From Cryphonectria parasitica EP155 (taxonomy: Eukaryota > Ascomycota > Sordariomycetes > Diaporthales > Cryphonectriaceae): 64,000 nucleotides of DNA. A model generated the notes under the pieces. The model worked only from the letters and a program-made list of their open reading frames with translations. It had not been told where the DNA came from and did no database searches. The DNA lies in assembly GCF_011745365.1 (NCBI RefSeq), contig NW_024468915.1, positions 1,714,653 to 1,778,652 of the forward strand. Direction: 5' to 3'. A program made the position numbers and the translations under genes. Shown here one piece after another: positions 22,425-34,951 of this stretch. The stretch's first letter is position 1. Each line of letters opens with the position of its first letter.

Positions 22425-23524
22425 TTACCATGACTTTCCTAGCACCCTCTCAATGGTGGCTTTGGGCATGCAATACACAGGGTCCACGGGCTGGGTGCCA
22501 GGGTACCCCAGAAGGCTCAGCCCGGTCATGCCAAAGCAGGTATGCCACACATCGACCATGTCACCAGGACGATCGGCGATTCCCCCACCCTGGAGGTCCT
22601 GGGACCGCAAGATGAATTTGATCAGCGCGTCCCGGTCGATCCAGTGTGCGCGGCCGATGATCTGCAGGCTGCTCAACACCCACCAGCTGTAACAGACATC
22701 CTCGGTCTTCTCCGGACGGCCGTTCAGCCCGCCACTGGGGGTCTGCCTCTCGCTGAGCCACTGGCCGAGCTTGTCGACATCGACGAGGTCGAGCCTCCCG
22801 GCGATGGCCAGGGCGGCGACGCAGGTGAAGATCTGGCCCGAGTGCGACTCGGCACCGGGCTTGACGCCGTAGCCGCCGTCGAAGTTGGCACAGGCGACGA
22901 TGTGATCAACGGCCTTGGAGACGTCGACAAGATCTAGGAGGCCAAGGAGAGAGAGTGCGTTGAGGGCGCCGTAGAGGAAGCGCGTGTCTTCTTCCCCCCA
23001 CTCATCACCAGCAAACGTGCCAGTCTCCCTGTTCTGCAGGGCGGCGATGACTATTTCTCTCTCTCTTAATCAGCACACACACAGACACACAGACACACAC
23101 TCACATGAGACAACGCATGCGACCAGAAACGACAGACGACGTATGGAAACTTACACTCGCCCACCTTGGCCTTCCCCTTGCCCCTCTTCTCCAGCTCGTC
23201 AAAGCCATCCACCATGGCCAGGATCTGCACGGCACTGACCGTGTAGAGCATGTGCGCATCGTGACCAGGCGCGGCTCCGAACCCGCCGCTATCGTGCTGG
23301 CAGGACAGGACAAAGTCTATTGTCTCGTCGCGCGGCAGGGCATCGGGGTGTCCGAGCAGGTGCAGGGCCACCAGGCCCCAGTAAACACCATTGAGGCGCA
23401 GGTGCTCGGTAAGCCAGTAATCGTATTCGTCCTTGCGCGTGTCCAGGCTCTGGACGTATTTTACATGGTTTGCAGTGGCCAGCTGGAGCTCATCTGGTAG
23501 GTCATCGAGCAGCGTCGTTGGCAT
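22425..23524 (-). CDS. bet2: BET2, Rab geranylgeranyltransferase beta subunit
   Basis: Two exons (23155-23524 and 22425-23050) with a 104-nt intron give 331 aa, matching the family length. The enzyme attaches geranylgeranyl groups to C-terminal Cys of Rab GTPases, with the alpha subunit BET4 and escort protein MRS6, so that Rabs can dock on membranes. Visible signatures are [30 protein letters not shown] at the start, the prenyltransferase repeats with [16 protein letters not shown] and SGGLNGRP, and zinc-site segments [14 protein letters not shown] (Asp, Cys) and [20 protein letters not shown] (His). The end YCMPK is typical. The donor cuts within the codon after GE and the acceptor restores a Phe before [12 protein letters not shown]. 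The intron carries a CA-type microsatellite. Confidence 0.96.
23073..23100 (+). repeat. (CA)n-type microsatellite inside the BET2 intron
   Basis: An imperfect CACACA/GACACA array lies near the 3' end of the BET2 intron; on the coding strand it reads GT-rich just before the acceptor tract. Length changes would alter the spacing between branch site and acceptor. Confidence 0.8.
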
Positions 23525-26500
23525 TGTTCAATTGGGTGCATGCAGAGAAATGGTGGTGGTCTGATGTGTGGGTGAGTGTGAGTGTGTGTAAGGGTATGTG
23601 TGTACATGTGCGTGAGCTGTTCATTAAACGGGAATTGCGGGGGGTAGAACTTGCAAGTGGGGGGGAGACCAACAGGGTGACGACAAACAAAAGGTAAGTG
23701 CCTACTTAGTACTTTACTTAGTGAAGGTTGTCGTCGAAAACTGGGGAGAATCTTATGTCAGCCGTGCGCGGGAACGGCGTGCGCGTGTGATCCACTAATA
23801 GTACAGGCGGTTCGGGGGGACCGAGGCGCTGGAATCTCAGTTCTCGAGTTTGACTTTCCCATCCGGCAAACCTTAACCATTCCATCCCCAATTTGAACTC
23901 AACCACCAAGAACAATACTGGCAGTGGCTGTTGTGGACCATACATACGTCGCCAGCGCATGCGAAAAATTGTTTTGGTCTTTTCGAGTTTGTGATATATC
24001 ATTTGTGATGGTCAACGCGGTTGCTTTACTATTCACAGTAAGTTGAGTTGAAAGTCTGGGGGCCAAGTAAGGAAGGAAAAAGAAGACTGAGCTGTGTTCC
24101 CTATCCCTGGACATAACGTCCCCCATGTGCCACGGCTTTTGATGAGCCACAAATATAACTTTCTGCGTGCAGGGTTATCATGTATGCCCCGTTTTCTTGT
24201 TCTTTTTTCTTTCTTTATTTTCCTCTCCCTTGTTGACACAAATCCTGCATCGCATCTGACATGTTAATCATTGCCCTCTCTAGGGGCGATCACGGCTTGA
24301 GAAGCCCTATACAACGCGGGCAGTATATGCGCATAGTACTTGATATCACAAGCATCATCGTCAACGACAAAGGCCTTATCCAGGGCTTTGTTTGTGAGTC
24401 TCCCTGGACTGGTCACAGCGTGCCCAGATTGCGTGCAGCATGCCACTCTGGGCCAAGAGAACCAACAGAAGAGGAAAGAGGCCAGAAAAAGTGGAGATAA
24501 TCAAATGGCACCACAATAATGTCTTTGACAAAGCCGTGCGTGCCGTCTCTATTTTTGGACCGTTGACACCCCTGACAGCGTCCCAGCGTGCCTGGCGTTG
24601 CGCGGCGGGGCCTTCTGGGGCCCTTGGGCTCCTGTGTGGGTGGTGCTGCCCGATGCTCCTGCGAGCAGTAGGACAGTGCCGCGTTTCAGATCGGCTTCTT
24701 GTACCTGATCTAGACCTGTTTGGGCATCGAGCTTTGGAGAGTATCCCTTCTGGAGTCCGCACTGGGCCCGACAGCCCGCCTGAGAAAGCCAGGCGAACGA
24801 AACCTCGGCCATGCTTCGGATAAGGAATAGGCGGTCGACACTCTGAACACTTCGCTGTCTTCTTTCTGTACAAGGGTCTCAGCAGCAAAAAGAGGCAACA
24901 CTAGCCTGTGACGAGGGCAGGGACAGCAGGAAAGAGAAAGAGAGAGAGGACAGTTAAGAGATAATAGGACTCCCCTTGGCGAGACCTCTTCTTGTATTGA
25001 TGTGTCTAGGTGCGTTCGTGAACAGATGTCGGGTGTCATGAAATCAATGGGGTTGATACTTTCTCCGACTCGACTTGGCGTGTTGCGTAGACTGTGACGT
25101 GGCCAGGCACTGGAGTACCATGGGAAAGGGCGTGTTCTCAGGGAAAGACATCGCTTTCTGGCTGCTGATCTGTACGACTTCGTATCATCAGCGACATGAA
25201 AGAGGCGAAACGATTACTGAGAACAGAAACGAAGAGGTTCATATATGAACGACTCTTTTGGCAGCATGTTACTATGTAGTGAGGTACAACGATAAATCAC
25301 TCGGTACTCGAGGCATGTGCTCCCGAGCGTCTGCGCCTTGATTGCTGTATCCACCCCTCAGCCCCTGTCAACCCCGGGTATGACATGTTCCCACCTAGCG
25401 GCTCAACTTCCCCTGAATGTCGATAAAGCCGCTGCAGCCCTTGAGCCCCAGCTACTGGTCTAACTCCATGACTCAATACCCAAAAAGATACCTTCCGTGA
25501 ATCGCACTGGATAGAAGCAATGTGCACTTCAAGGTTCGCCCACCGTCCAGAGGAAATACTCCGCGCCCAGGACAAAACCCGACGACGTGCAGGCGTTGTT
25601 TCCAGAAGGGCTCTCTATCTGTAACCACCTGGAGTTGAAACAATTCCGGTGGATCTCGCGCAAGCCGCGTACTATGTAGAGCAAGCACATGTGCGCCGCG
25701 TGTGCTGGTCGACCAGACAAGATATACCATTCTCGATGGAGAGAGAAAGAGAGGGCTTCGAAATGGTGGAATTAGACCGACGCGTGCAGCATTGGTTTCC
25801 TAGCACTTCAACCTCCCATCTCTCATGTGATTAGGAGCTCCCCCCCCCCCCCTCTCGCTCTCTTAGGAGGTGGTGTTTCTACTTGTGCACCCGATTCAAA
25901 GGCTCGATACGTGCGCGGACCAACAGTGGCATGGCCCTTCATTTGTATTTGCGCTTTTGAAAGCCACCGATTGATTAAAAGCTTAAAGCATATTTTCCCT
26001 TGTCACTCATTCCCTCGTCATCTTGAGGTCGACATTGTATTACACACCGGATGCCACGTTGAGACCAGGTTTACGGACAACAAAAAACAAGAAAAGGAAT
26101 CCCCGTGTTGAGATCGATCTTATCTCTCACCGACCTCAGCTCAGCCATCCACCTGGCCAAGGCAAGAAGATATCAGCTGTGTGGCCCGTTCACTCGGACA
26201 AATTCCCCATCCTTTCGCTTCGCGGCACGGCACCAGCCTAGAGAGATATCCCCTCTGTCCCTATCCCCCTCCCTCTCTCCTGCGCATTGATTGCCTGCTT
26301 TGCAATCAGAAACGAGGCGCAGACCTTCACAAAAGAGCGCAATGCAGATGGGTCCTTCATCAAATGAACCCATCTATTGGCAATCAAAGCTGCTTATGTC
26401 CACTTTCAAAAGAACCATAGCGTTAGGTTTTGGCCATATTTGCGCTTTCATCTTCTTGTATTAACCTATTTATGTGACAAAAAGAGGAGGCAGAAGGAAA

Positions 26501-27503
26501 AACCAACCAGGCCCAACCTTCGCAAGGAGGTCTACTACAGCTGCTTTTCCGCTGATTGTTTTTGGTCTTTTATTTCTTCTTTTCGTTCGAGCTTGTCTCT
26601 CCCTCACACATCTGCCAGGTCAGAGACGTGAGAGTTACCACGTCGTCGACGCCTTCTAGACCGGTCCCAACCTACCGCTCACCTTCACGTCACCCCACGA
26701 TCCGAGACAGCTGGCCTGGCCGCTGGACCGTTTCCCTTCCTGTCGACGTCGACGACTACACAAAGATCTACTACTAGGGTCATCCTCCCCGACGACGCTC
26801 TCGATTGATAACATATCTTTCTTCTCCCATGCCGATAGCATCGTCTTGCTCCGCGGCATAACAGCGCTGGCAACTCGCTGCATTTCGCCAAATTTTATCT
26901 CTAACCCTTCAACATACCTTTTTTGGGGCCTTCCTGTGTCCCTTTCGTCGTCGAAAACTTGGAATTCATTCGACCCGCCCCGAGGAACCTCGTACTGGGA
27001 TCCGCTTTTTGTGCCAGGCCGGCTATCGAGAACGTCGGCGTTGGGGTTCACCTTTACCCGGACGGAAGTGCATCGGCGCAGACAGCCTTTCCAAGACCAA
27101 GATCAGCTCAGTCTGATAAATCTCCGTCCGTTCCCCTCGGGCCAGCATCGCGTACCTGGTTTCTCTTCCCGGCTGGCTTGCCGTAGAAGGGTCTCATATA
27201 GCCCGCTCCATTCTCAGCCATATGAAACCACACCCCTCCTCTCGGCAGCCATCTTTCAGAAAAAGACAAGACAAAGGACGTCACATTGATCCGCAGAAAA
27301 GGGCCCTGACCCAAAGGGCGTTGGATATTTCGCTAGTGCAAAGGTGCTAGCGTGGTCAACTTACTCGATAATTCCATTCTCTAGGGCTGGGCAGATCATT
27401 GCAGGACTATCGTTACAAAGGCTTCCGTACTTGGCAGCGATCTCGTTATTAGGGGCCTCTTCTCCGCTGTAGCGTTACGCTACGCTTACTACCACCCGCC
27501 AGG
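23525..27503. other. Long divergent intergenic region (BET2 / RhoGAP), no gene recognised
   Basis: Nearly 4 kb. The BET2-proximal part holds a GT-rich stretch (23570-23610). The RhoGAP-proximal 1.5 kb is pyrimidine-rich and looks like a long leader and promoter, with several ATG codons that would be upstream ORFs if transcribed. A 131-codon minus-strand frame at 26656-27051 reads fairly protein-like, but it begins with a non-ATG codon and matches nothing I know. I saw no RNA gene. Confidence 0.45.
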
Positions 27504-30348
27504 ATGGCCCGCAAGAAGTCAGTGCCAGGGCCGCTGACGCTGCATCACTCTGCTGAATCAGGAATAAAGGGGGCCAAGCAGCAGCAGCAGCAGCACCAAC
27601 AGCATCAACAGCCCCAGCAGCGCCAGCAGCAATCGCAGGAAGAGGATCAGCAGCGCCAGCGCCAGCGCCAGCAACTGCACTACCACACTCAGCAGCAACA
27701 GCAACAGCACCACCACAACCAGCAGCAGCAGCAGCAGCAGCCGCGGCAGCGTGCCCACACTACCAATGGGGACAGTCGCAGCCACAGTGTGAACTCGAAC
27801 ACCCCCACCCCTGATGAAACAAGTCGAGCCCTCTCGCCAGAGGCACCCGGCAGCGTCAGGTCGCTCTCGCCCAACTTGTCACCTCGATCTCTCTACACTT
27901 CCAAATTCTCTCCACATAACCAGGGCAACAACGGCCATCCATCGCAGCCCTCTCCTGGTTCCCAACAGTCCCAGGAGGCAATAGCCATATCGCCGCGCAA
28001 GGGTAGCCCACAGCAGGTGCCCAGCCCACAGCCTCAGCCGCAGCGCGAGCGCCGCCAACACCCGAACCCGCAGGATTCGCCGGCTGTGTCGTCGTCGTCG
28101 TCGTCTTCCTCTCCTTCTCCCCACGAGACGAAACAGCCTCACATCGCCGAGCTACAGCAGCGATTACCCGCGACGACAGGGGCTGCCGCGCCCTATTCCT
28201 CTTCATCATCATCGACCGCCGCCGCCCACCATCAGAAATCCAGACAACATCATCAGCATCAGACAGACCGTCGCCTCAAGAGCAGCCACGGCCGGCGCCG
28301 CGAAGAAGGGGTCTCCCCACCCGGCAGTAATAATAATAATAAGCAGGGCTTCTTTTCCAACTTCCACAAATCGTCCAAGTCGTCCGATCGCCTGCCCCTC
28401 CAACCCCAGGGCGCCCAAACTGTAGCCTGGCCTTACGACGCAATGAATGGATCCGATCATCCCCCAATTACCATACACAGCTCAAAACAATCGGGTAAGT
28501 AAGCATGCCAGGCACAGAGCGTTGAAACCCAGCCGGGAAGGCAGTGCACCACTTTGTGGGCTTGCCCTTACCATCCCGTCGCGCATGATCTTCCCCCCCC
28601 CCTCTCTCTACCCCCTGAATATTGTCAAATGTGATCATCTGGCATCGTGGTTTTTTGGTTGTTTTTTTTTTTTTGGAAATTTTTATGGTCTTCTTTTTGT
28701 TCGCTATACACAGCTGACTCTGTGTCGTCTTGCTCTGCGCAGAGGCCCCCTCGTTGCCCCCAAGAACCGAACCTTCGATAGCAGGTGGTGACCCGAACTC
28801 CACTTCCACCTCAACAACAAAGAAAGCCTCTAAGCCGAAACCATTCACATTATTGAGCAGAACGAAATCGCACCGCGAGAAGGAAGGCCGCAGCCCACGC
28901 CACACCCCAAGCCCCCAGGAGATGAGAGATACCGCCGCGGCACCGAAGACGGCTGCGATGTTGGATCTCGAGCGACCAGAGCAGGCGCACGTACCGCCTG
29001 CTCCGAAGACCGCCATGATACCCCACGACCGTGCCTTTCGGGAGGCCATGTCGTCGGCATCGAGAAACCATTCAGCCGACCGTGCCCCATCAAGAGACGC
29101 CTCTTCTGACAGGCGCGGCCACCAGGATCGGGAGCACGCAAGACACCAATCAACGCCCAGAGATGGCAACGGTGCAACATCATTCTTTAATAATCTGAGG
29201 AGAGAAGGAGGCCGCGTGGCCGAGTCAATTGGCAAGGGCCTGTTCGGGAAGGGCGGCCGCAGCGCGAGCACGACGGAGAGGGACTTGGTGGACGACGAGC
29301 ACTACGTTCTCAAGGTCATCAACCTGCCATTGGTCGAGCAGACCCGGCTGACAAGAATATCGAAACGGCTGGAAGAGTCGCGCGATAAGACAGAGTTCTG
29401 GATGCCGGCATTTCCGTGGAGGGCAATCGACTACCTGAACTACAAGGGATGCGACGTCGAGGGCCTCTATCGGGTACCCGGTAGTGGCCCACAGGTCAAG
29501 AAATGGCAGCGGCGTTTCGACGAGCGTAAGTCAAGACGACGGGCAGTGCGCAGTGCAAACGGCTGCTGGATCCGCTAACACATCTGCTGCACACAGAGTA
29601 CGATGTCGACTTGTTTCAGCAAGATGACCTGTATGATATCAACATAATTGGTTCGATGCTGAAAGCATGGCTTCGCGAGCTGCCCGACGAGTTATTTCCC
29701 AAAGAGGCCCAGGACCGCGTTGCCAGAGAATGCGCCGGCTCCGAGAAGGTCCCACAACTCCTCATCGACGAGCTGTCGAGCCTGTCGCCGTTCAACTACT
29801 ACCTGCTCTTCGCGATCACCTGCCACCTCAGCCTGCTCCTGGCGCATTCCGATAAGAACAAGATGGACTTTCGCAACCTCTGCATCTGCTTCCAGCCGTG
29901 CATGAAGATAGACGCCTTTTGTTTCAAGTTTCTGGTCTGCGACTGGAGGGATTGCTGGAAAGGCTGCAAAACCGAGGGGAGATACATCGAGGAGGAATAT
30001 AAACTGTTCGACCAGCCACCACCGCCGGGACTGGGAGTACGAAAGAAACTCGAGCCGAGATTGGAGTCTCGAGATGAACGCCGGAGGTCTCCTGGCCTCG
30101 ACAGGGACGAAAGGGAACGCAATATTTCCTCGTCAGACGGCAACAGCAGGAAATCTCCACATGGCGGAGATCAAGTGCGGCTCAAGAAGAAGAGCCCTCC
30201 TCCACTCGAGAACGGAAAGGAGAATGGCATTACTGCACCAAAATCAGCCAATGCAACCTTATCGGATGGCCGAGGCCTAACAACTCAAGATGGCAATGAC
30301 CTACGGCCGCTATCGCCCATCAAGCCGCTGTCTCCTCTGGGGTTCTAG
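27504..30348 (+). CDS. RhoGAP-domain protein with poly-Gln N-terminal half
   Basis: Three exons (27504-28494, 28743-29525, 29597-30348) give 841 aa. Residues 1-550 are low complexity: Gln/His tracts at about 25-80, Ser/Pro runs, then Lys-rich stretches. The RhoGAP domain begins near 515-555 and carries the arginine finger in CDVEGLYRVPGSG (Arg about 574), then DLYDINIIGSMLKAWLRELPDELFP, PFNYYLLFAITCHLSLL and the NLCICFQPCMKID block, all canonical for GAPs that stimulate GTP hydrolysis by Rho/Rac/Cdc42 GTPases. It therefore likely controls polarity, cytokinesis or wall synthesis. The tail is disordered and Ser/Lys-rich. I see no PH, SH3 or F-BAR domain, so I cannot assign a named orthologue. 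The 248-nt first intron is long for this genome and pyrimidine-rich. Confidence 0.9.
27577..27741 (+). repeat. CAG/CAA/CAC codon repeat encoding Gln/His tracts
   Basis: Imperfect CAG-dominated trinucleotide repeats inside the first RhoGAP exon, with the longest pure stretch near 27721-27740. Expected to be length-polymorphic between strains. Confidence 0.85.
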
Positions 30349-31633
30349 ATGCGCCCTCTTCGACTTTGTTTTCGAGAGGTCAGCTGATGGAACTCCCTGC
30401 AAGTGTCACCGTCTGTGCCTGTCTCTCTCTCTCTCTCTTTCTGAAGACAGGGCACACAACTGCACCACTCTGCTATCCTGTGTGACGAGACATGAGCATG
30501 ACGAATTTCCTTTGTATAGTGGCCTTCTGAGCTGGATTCCAGCAAGAAGAGAATTGTGGCTCAGGGAGGGATGTTCGAGACTGCATTGGTAGAGAAACGT
30601 GGTGACTTGAACGATAAGAGGAGAGTGGACAGTGGCGGTTCTGTATACCCCTGAGACATTTGGATCAGAATTTTTCTTTTGTTCCCACGCACCGCAGAAC
30701 AAATCACCAATACGGTGGCACCTGTCTTTTTGGTCTCTTTCTGCATAACGGCATGCTTGTTTCTTGCCTGCAGCTTTATTCAACCCCTCAGCGTGTTGCA
30801 GTTGATGGATGGTGGACCAACAGGCTCACCACGCAACGATCATACCAAGAACGTGTGATCAAACGCTTTGGGTAATGTATGTTTGATTTTCTACCATCGT
30901 TATTGGTTGGAAGGAACAGAGGGTCGCGAGACGCAAGAGGAGAAGGCAAGAGGAGGACGGGAAAGGCAAGGTTTTCGGGGAACTTTCGGCATGGGTCGTT
31001 TTCCATACAGAAGAACGAATTGCTCGATTAGGGTATGCTGTAGTTCTTCAAACAGGAGTTGGAAAAAGGCCATGCAAGCATGGGTGGGTGGCTTTATGAT
31101 ATTTTGCGACTACAAAGGATGAGACCGGAACTTCACAGCCTGGTCATGGCGATGCGGACGGCTCGAGTTGAACAACAAAATAAAATATGATTCTAAACCC
31201 CTCATTTTTTGTGGTATCTTCACTACCTTTCTCGGGATTCCTTTGCACTGCACACAGCTGCCATACCTATAATGACTTTTCCATCCCTGCCTGGACGCCA
31301 AACTCCCTTTAATATGCTTTGAAGAGAATCTCGCTGGCCAGATATCATGCTGGGGCGAGCATGCCCATTCTTTGCTTTCACGCACATCTCGTGTTTTGTG
31401 GGATCATCCACCCACACCCCATCTTGTCATCTCTATGATCCCAACGGGACTTCTTTTCTTGACAAGCTGTTGGTCCGCTCAAGAAAGCCCAAGCATAAAT
31501 TAGGAGGTGAGAAGGATCCTCCGGTCATTTCCAAGTCGTCCAGAGGATCTTCTGTATCGCCCCGATCCTTGTCCCATCTGTGCCGGTTCGAGTAAGAGCT
31601 TTTTTCTCATCGTACTCCCTGCCCTCCCCTTGA
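30349..31633. other. Intergenic region between convergent genes
   Basis: About 1.3 kb between the RhoGAP and RRS1 stop codons, with a short (TC)n run at 30422-30440. No recognisable gene. Confidence 0.5.
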
Positions 31634-32233
31634 TCACTTGCCCTCCTTCCGGGCATTGCTCCTCATCTTCCTCTCGTTCCTCCGCGCCCGCTCCTTCCTC
31701 TCCCTCCTGCCCTCGCCCCGGATGGTCTCTCCGTCCTTGAGCGCAGCCTCCTTGTTGGCATTCACCTCGACGACCCAGTCCTGGGGGACCTTGCCGTCGG
31801 CGCGGTCCCGCGCGCGCTGGTCGCCCTTCCACCCCCACTTCTTCTCCCACTCGCCGCGGTCCTCGTTCCAGGCCAGGTTCTTGCGCTGCTCCCGGGTCTT
31901 GGGGGCGATGCCCTTGCGCTTGGCGAACTGCTCCCACTTGGTGGGTGGCTTCGGCGTCGGGAGGGGCTTCTCGCGCGGCAGCGGGGTGGAGGCCGGCGGG
32001 AGGGAGAGGAGCACGCCGTCTGTCTTGGTCGAGGTCAGCGGGCAGGTGGTCAGGAGCTGGTTGACGAGGGCCTGGGCGCCGTCGCGGGCGACGGCCGCGA
32101 GGGTGGTCTCGAGGTCGGAGGGGTCGAGCTCGGGCGGGTTGGGGTCCGAGGCGAGGAGGAGGCCTAGGTCGAAGGTGTAAGGGGTGGGCTTGTCAACTGC
32201 CACGGGCAGTTTGGTCTTTGTGGTTGATGCCAT
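31634..32233 (-). CDS. rrs1: RRS1, ribosome biogenesis regulatory protein
   Basis: A single exon encodes 199 aa, the expected size. RRS1 works in the nucleolus with RPF2 to load 5S rRNP (5S rRNA, uL5, uL18) onto pre-60S particles. The diagnostic block is KPPTKWEQFAKRKGI followed by KTREQRKNLAWNEDRGEWEKKWGWKG, preceded by the N-terminal helix region with LLASDPNPP. The C-terminal end is a Lys/Arg/Glu-rich helix that binds RNA in the family. The ATG at 32233 is the first in the frame. It is transcribed divergently from the mitoribosomal gene RSM23, with 503 bp between starts. Confidence 0.95.
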   Translation of the reverse strand: MASTTKTKLPVAVDKPTPYTFDLGLLLASDPNPPELDPSDLETTLAAVARDGAQALVNQLLTTCPLTSTKTDGVLLSLPPASTPLPREKPLPTPKPPTKWEQFAKRKGIAPKTREQRKNLAWNEDRGEWEKKWGWKGDQRARDRADGKVPQDWVVEVNANKEAALKDGETIRGEGRRERKERARRNERKMRSNARKEGK

Positions 32234-32736
32234 TTTCTTTGGCGGCGGTAAAAAGCGGGCGAGCGTTCTCTCGTTTGCTGTATGGGTACTTTTCTTCTTC
32301 TTTTTTCGATTTTTTGCAGGATTCTTGAAGACGTGCGCTTTGAGTTGTTTGGATTGCCGATTATGAAAGCAGACTCGTCAGTCGCTGCTGAACACCCGGT
32401 TTATTTTGTGAAAAGAAGTTTGGTTGATAGATGAAATGTTAAGAAGTGAACCGACCTTTCTCAAGGCTCTGCAAGGCTTCTGAACTTTTTTGCCTGCCGC
32501 CCGTAGTGATAGTCTCTTAGCGGGCATCTATTTTTCTGCAGGGGTGTGGATGCTTAGCGTATCGACATGCCGGCGTGGAGCTAGAATTTCTTCTGGTCCG
32601 GCCGGGAGCTTCCAAACCTTCGCACAAGCCTCCGGAGCTGCGTGCGCAACGACCTCAATTGGACGGCCACAGCAAGGCGCAAGAGCCAATCTCAAACATC
32701 TTTACGTGAGGAGGGTCGGTGGAGAGTACGAAAAAC
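32234..32736. other. Divergent promoter region, RRS1 / RSM23
   Basis: A 503-bp spacer between a cytosolic ribosome-biogenesis gene and a mitochondrial ribosome gene. T-rich runs near 32290-32320 lie close to RRS1. I see no clear named motif. Confidence 0.5.
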
Positions 32737-34330
32737 ATGGCCATGGCTCCCCAGAGCTGCTGGAGGTGCCTGCTTAGGCCCTCGGTGGCCACCCCATTGC
32801 CAGTATCGACGAGGCAACTCGCCCCTGCGACCGCGATAATACCGTCCACGACGATGACGACGACCACCGCCAAGACGACGGCAGTAGCCTCAACATCTCG
32901 CCCCTTCTCGACGAGTACACCCTTCCAGGCCACCAATAACACTAAGTCAGGCGGGCACCAGCGCACGGGCAAGCGCATGAAGCTCTCCAAGTTCAAGAAC
33001 AAGAAGGATATAGCGCGGCACAAGACGCCCGGCCTCGGCGAGCGCAAGGCCCTGCGAAAGCGCATCGTCCTCTCCAACAACAACGCGATTCCTGTGCGCG
33101 GGCTGGACGTCATGACCAGCCAGAGGCTCGCGGACCGCGAGAGCGCGGGCAAAATGCTCAAGATCCCTGACGGGCTGATTGATCCGCTGCGCGCAGTCGA
33201 GGCCTTCAAGTCCAGCCAGACCTGGGGCCTGTTTCACAGCCCCCACATGTTGGTGCGGCCGGAGACAGTGACAGTGTGCGAGAGGATGCAGCAGGCCGCC
33301 AGGGACGGGACGACGGCGAGGTTGGTCATCTCTGGAGAGAGGGCGGCTGGGAAGAGCATGGTGCTATTGCAGGCCATTGTGAACGCCTTCTTGAATAAGT
33401 GGGTGGTCATAAACATCCCAGAGGGTATGTGTGCTCTTCCAAGATGATACTATGAATTGTAGAGAGAGAAAGAAAAAAAAAGACCTTGGGGTGCTGACAA
33501 GCTGCCACACAGCCCAGGAACTCACAACAGCCTGCACTGACTACGCGCCCATCCCGGACACCAACCCTGAGCAGTGGATGCAGTCCGTCTACGCGCTTAA
33601 GCTGATGCAAACCATCCTCAAAGCCAATCGCGACGTCCTCGAGAAGATCTACACGACCCGCTCGTACGAGGAGTTCACCAACCCCGTCGCTGAGGGCGCC
33701 ACCCTCGTCACCCTCATCGAGTCTGCCCGCGAGTCCGACCAGGCGTGGCCCGTCTTCTCTGCTCTGTGGCACGAGCTCTTCGTCGCCAAGGCAGATAGCG
33801 TTGGCACCCCCCGCCCGCCCGTCCTGTTCGCCGTGGACGGCCTGGCCTCTCTCATGCGCGTCTCCGACTACCGCAACCAGGCCTTCGAGCCCATCCACAG
33901 TCACGACATCGCCATCGTGCGCATGTTTGTCGATGTTCTCTCGGGCCGGACTCCGCTGCCCAACGGCGGCGCCGCCATCGCCGCCACCTGCAGGAGCAAC
34001 GCTGCCCGCAACCCCAGCATGGAGCTCGCTATCAACCGGCAGCTCGCCAAGCAGACCGGCGCTGCGGACGCGGACCTGCCGCCGCGGGATGCCTACTGCC
34101 GCAAGTACGACCCGCGTGTGGACGAGGTCATGGAGGGCACGGGCCTGGAGGTTGTGAATGTCAGGGGGATCGGCAAGGTGGAGGCGAGGGCCCTCATGGA
34201 GTACTGGGCCGCCAGCGGGCTCCTGCGGGCGCAGGTGGACGAGAGGACCGTCAGCGAGAAGTGGATGACGGGCGGCAACGGGATCATTGGCGAGATGGAG
34301 AGAGCTGGGCTGTTGAGTCTGCGGCTGTAA
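32737..34330 (+). CDS. rsm23: Mitochondrial small ribosomal subunit protein mS29 (RSM23 / DAP3)
   Basis: Two exons (32737-33424 and 33513-34330; 88-nt intron) give 501 aa. The N-terminus (MAMAPQSCWRCLLRPSV, then a Ser/Thr/Ala-rich and Arg-containing stretch to about residue 65) fits a mitochondrial targeting peptide. The DAP3/mS29 signature is the GTP/ATP-binding P-loop ISGERAAGKS near residue 200 followed by hydrophobic strands (WVVINIPE, then VLFAVDGLASLM as Walker B-like). Splicing joins INIPE to AQELTTACTDYAPIP. mS29 sits in the head of the mitochondrial small subunit and contacts the large subunit. Another ATG lies two codons downstream; either start keeps the targeting peptide. Confidence 0.93.
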
Positions 34331-34951
34331 AGATATGTTGTACATAGCAAGTGGAGGAGGAAGATGAAAAGTTCTATGGGCTTGGTCAATCAAACGAAAT
34401 TCATTGACACTCGGGTGTGCATGTTCCTCGACAGATTGCGCTCAGGGAAAAGCCTTTGACTGGGCTCAGGGGATGAGTTTTTGTGCGATTTTGCATAGTA
34501 GCCGAGCTCTCACACCTTCGACGCCTCCAAGATACGGGTCTAGCTGATATGGTCAAGGTCTTTCCTTCTCTCCACGACTTGCGAAAGTAGAAGGTACTCG
34601 TAGCTCTCCGACCAATGATATCGAATTCAAAAGATCGGATCGAAACTTGCAGTCCTGATGAGATTTCCAAGTGACTGTAAAAGTGGTAGCCTGCTGGATA
34701 GTTGTAATTCTACCAAGAAACCGAATTCGGTGCTGCAAACAGGCAAGTTCATAAAAACACACCTTGGCCCGCACTGGAATGCGACGGAGGTGGTCTTCAA
34801 TGCGATTTTATAATTTGTTTTTATTTTTACAGCAGCTTCTTATCTCAAGTGCTGTAATAGGTCTCATGCATTCAATACACAATCCTAGTCTCAGAACGCC
34901 GAACCACTGAAATTTCGTATCCACGGGCGCTGTACATTAACCGTTCCACGT
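34331..34951. other. Intergenic region between convergent genes
   Basis: 621 bp between the RSM23 and MCM7 stop codons. AT-rich near 34800-34880, as expected for 3' ends. No gene seen. Confidence 0.6.

Noticed and set aside
26656..27051. Minus-strand 131-codon ORF upstream of the RhoGAP gene
   Set aside because: It reads somewhat protein-like but starts at a GTG, has no recognised domain and overlaps the probable RhoGAP leader; evidence is too weak to call a gene.
33407..34393. A 328-codon minus-strand ORF opposite RSM23
   Set aside because: It begins inside the RSM23 intron region antisense, is rich in Gly/Val/Asp/His from codon bias, and matches no family; RSM23 explains the locus.
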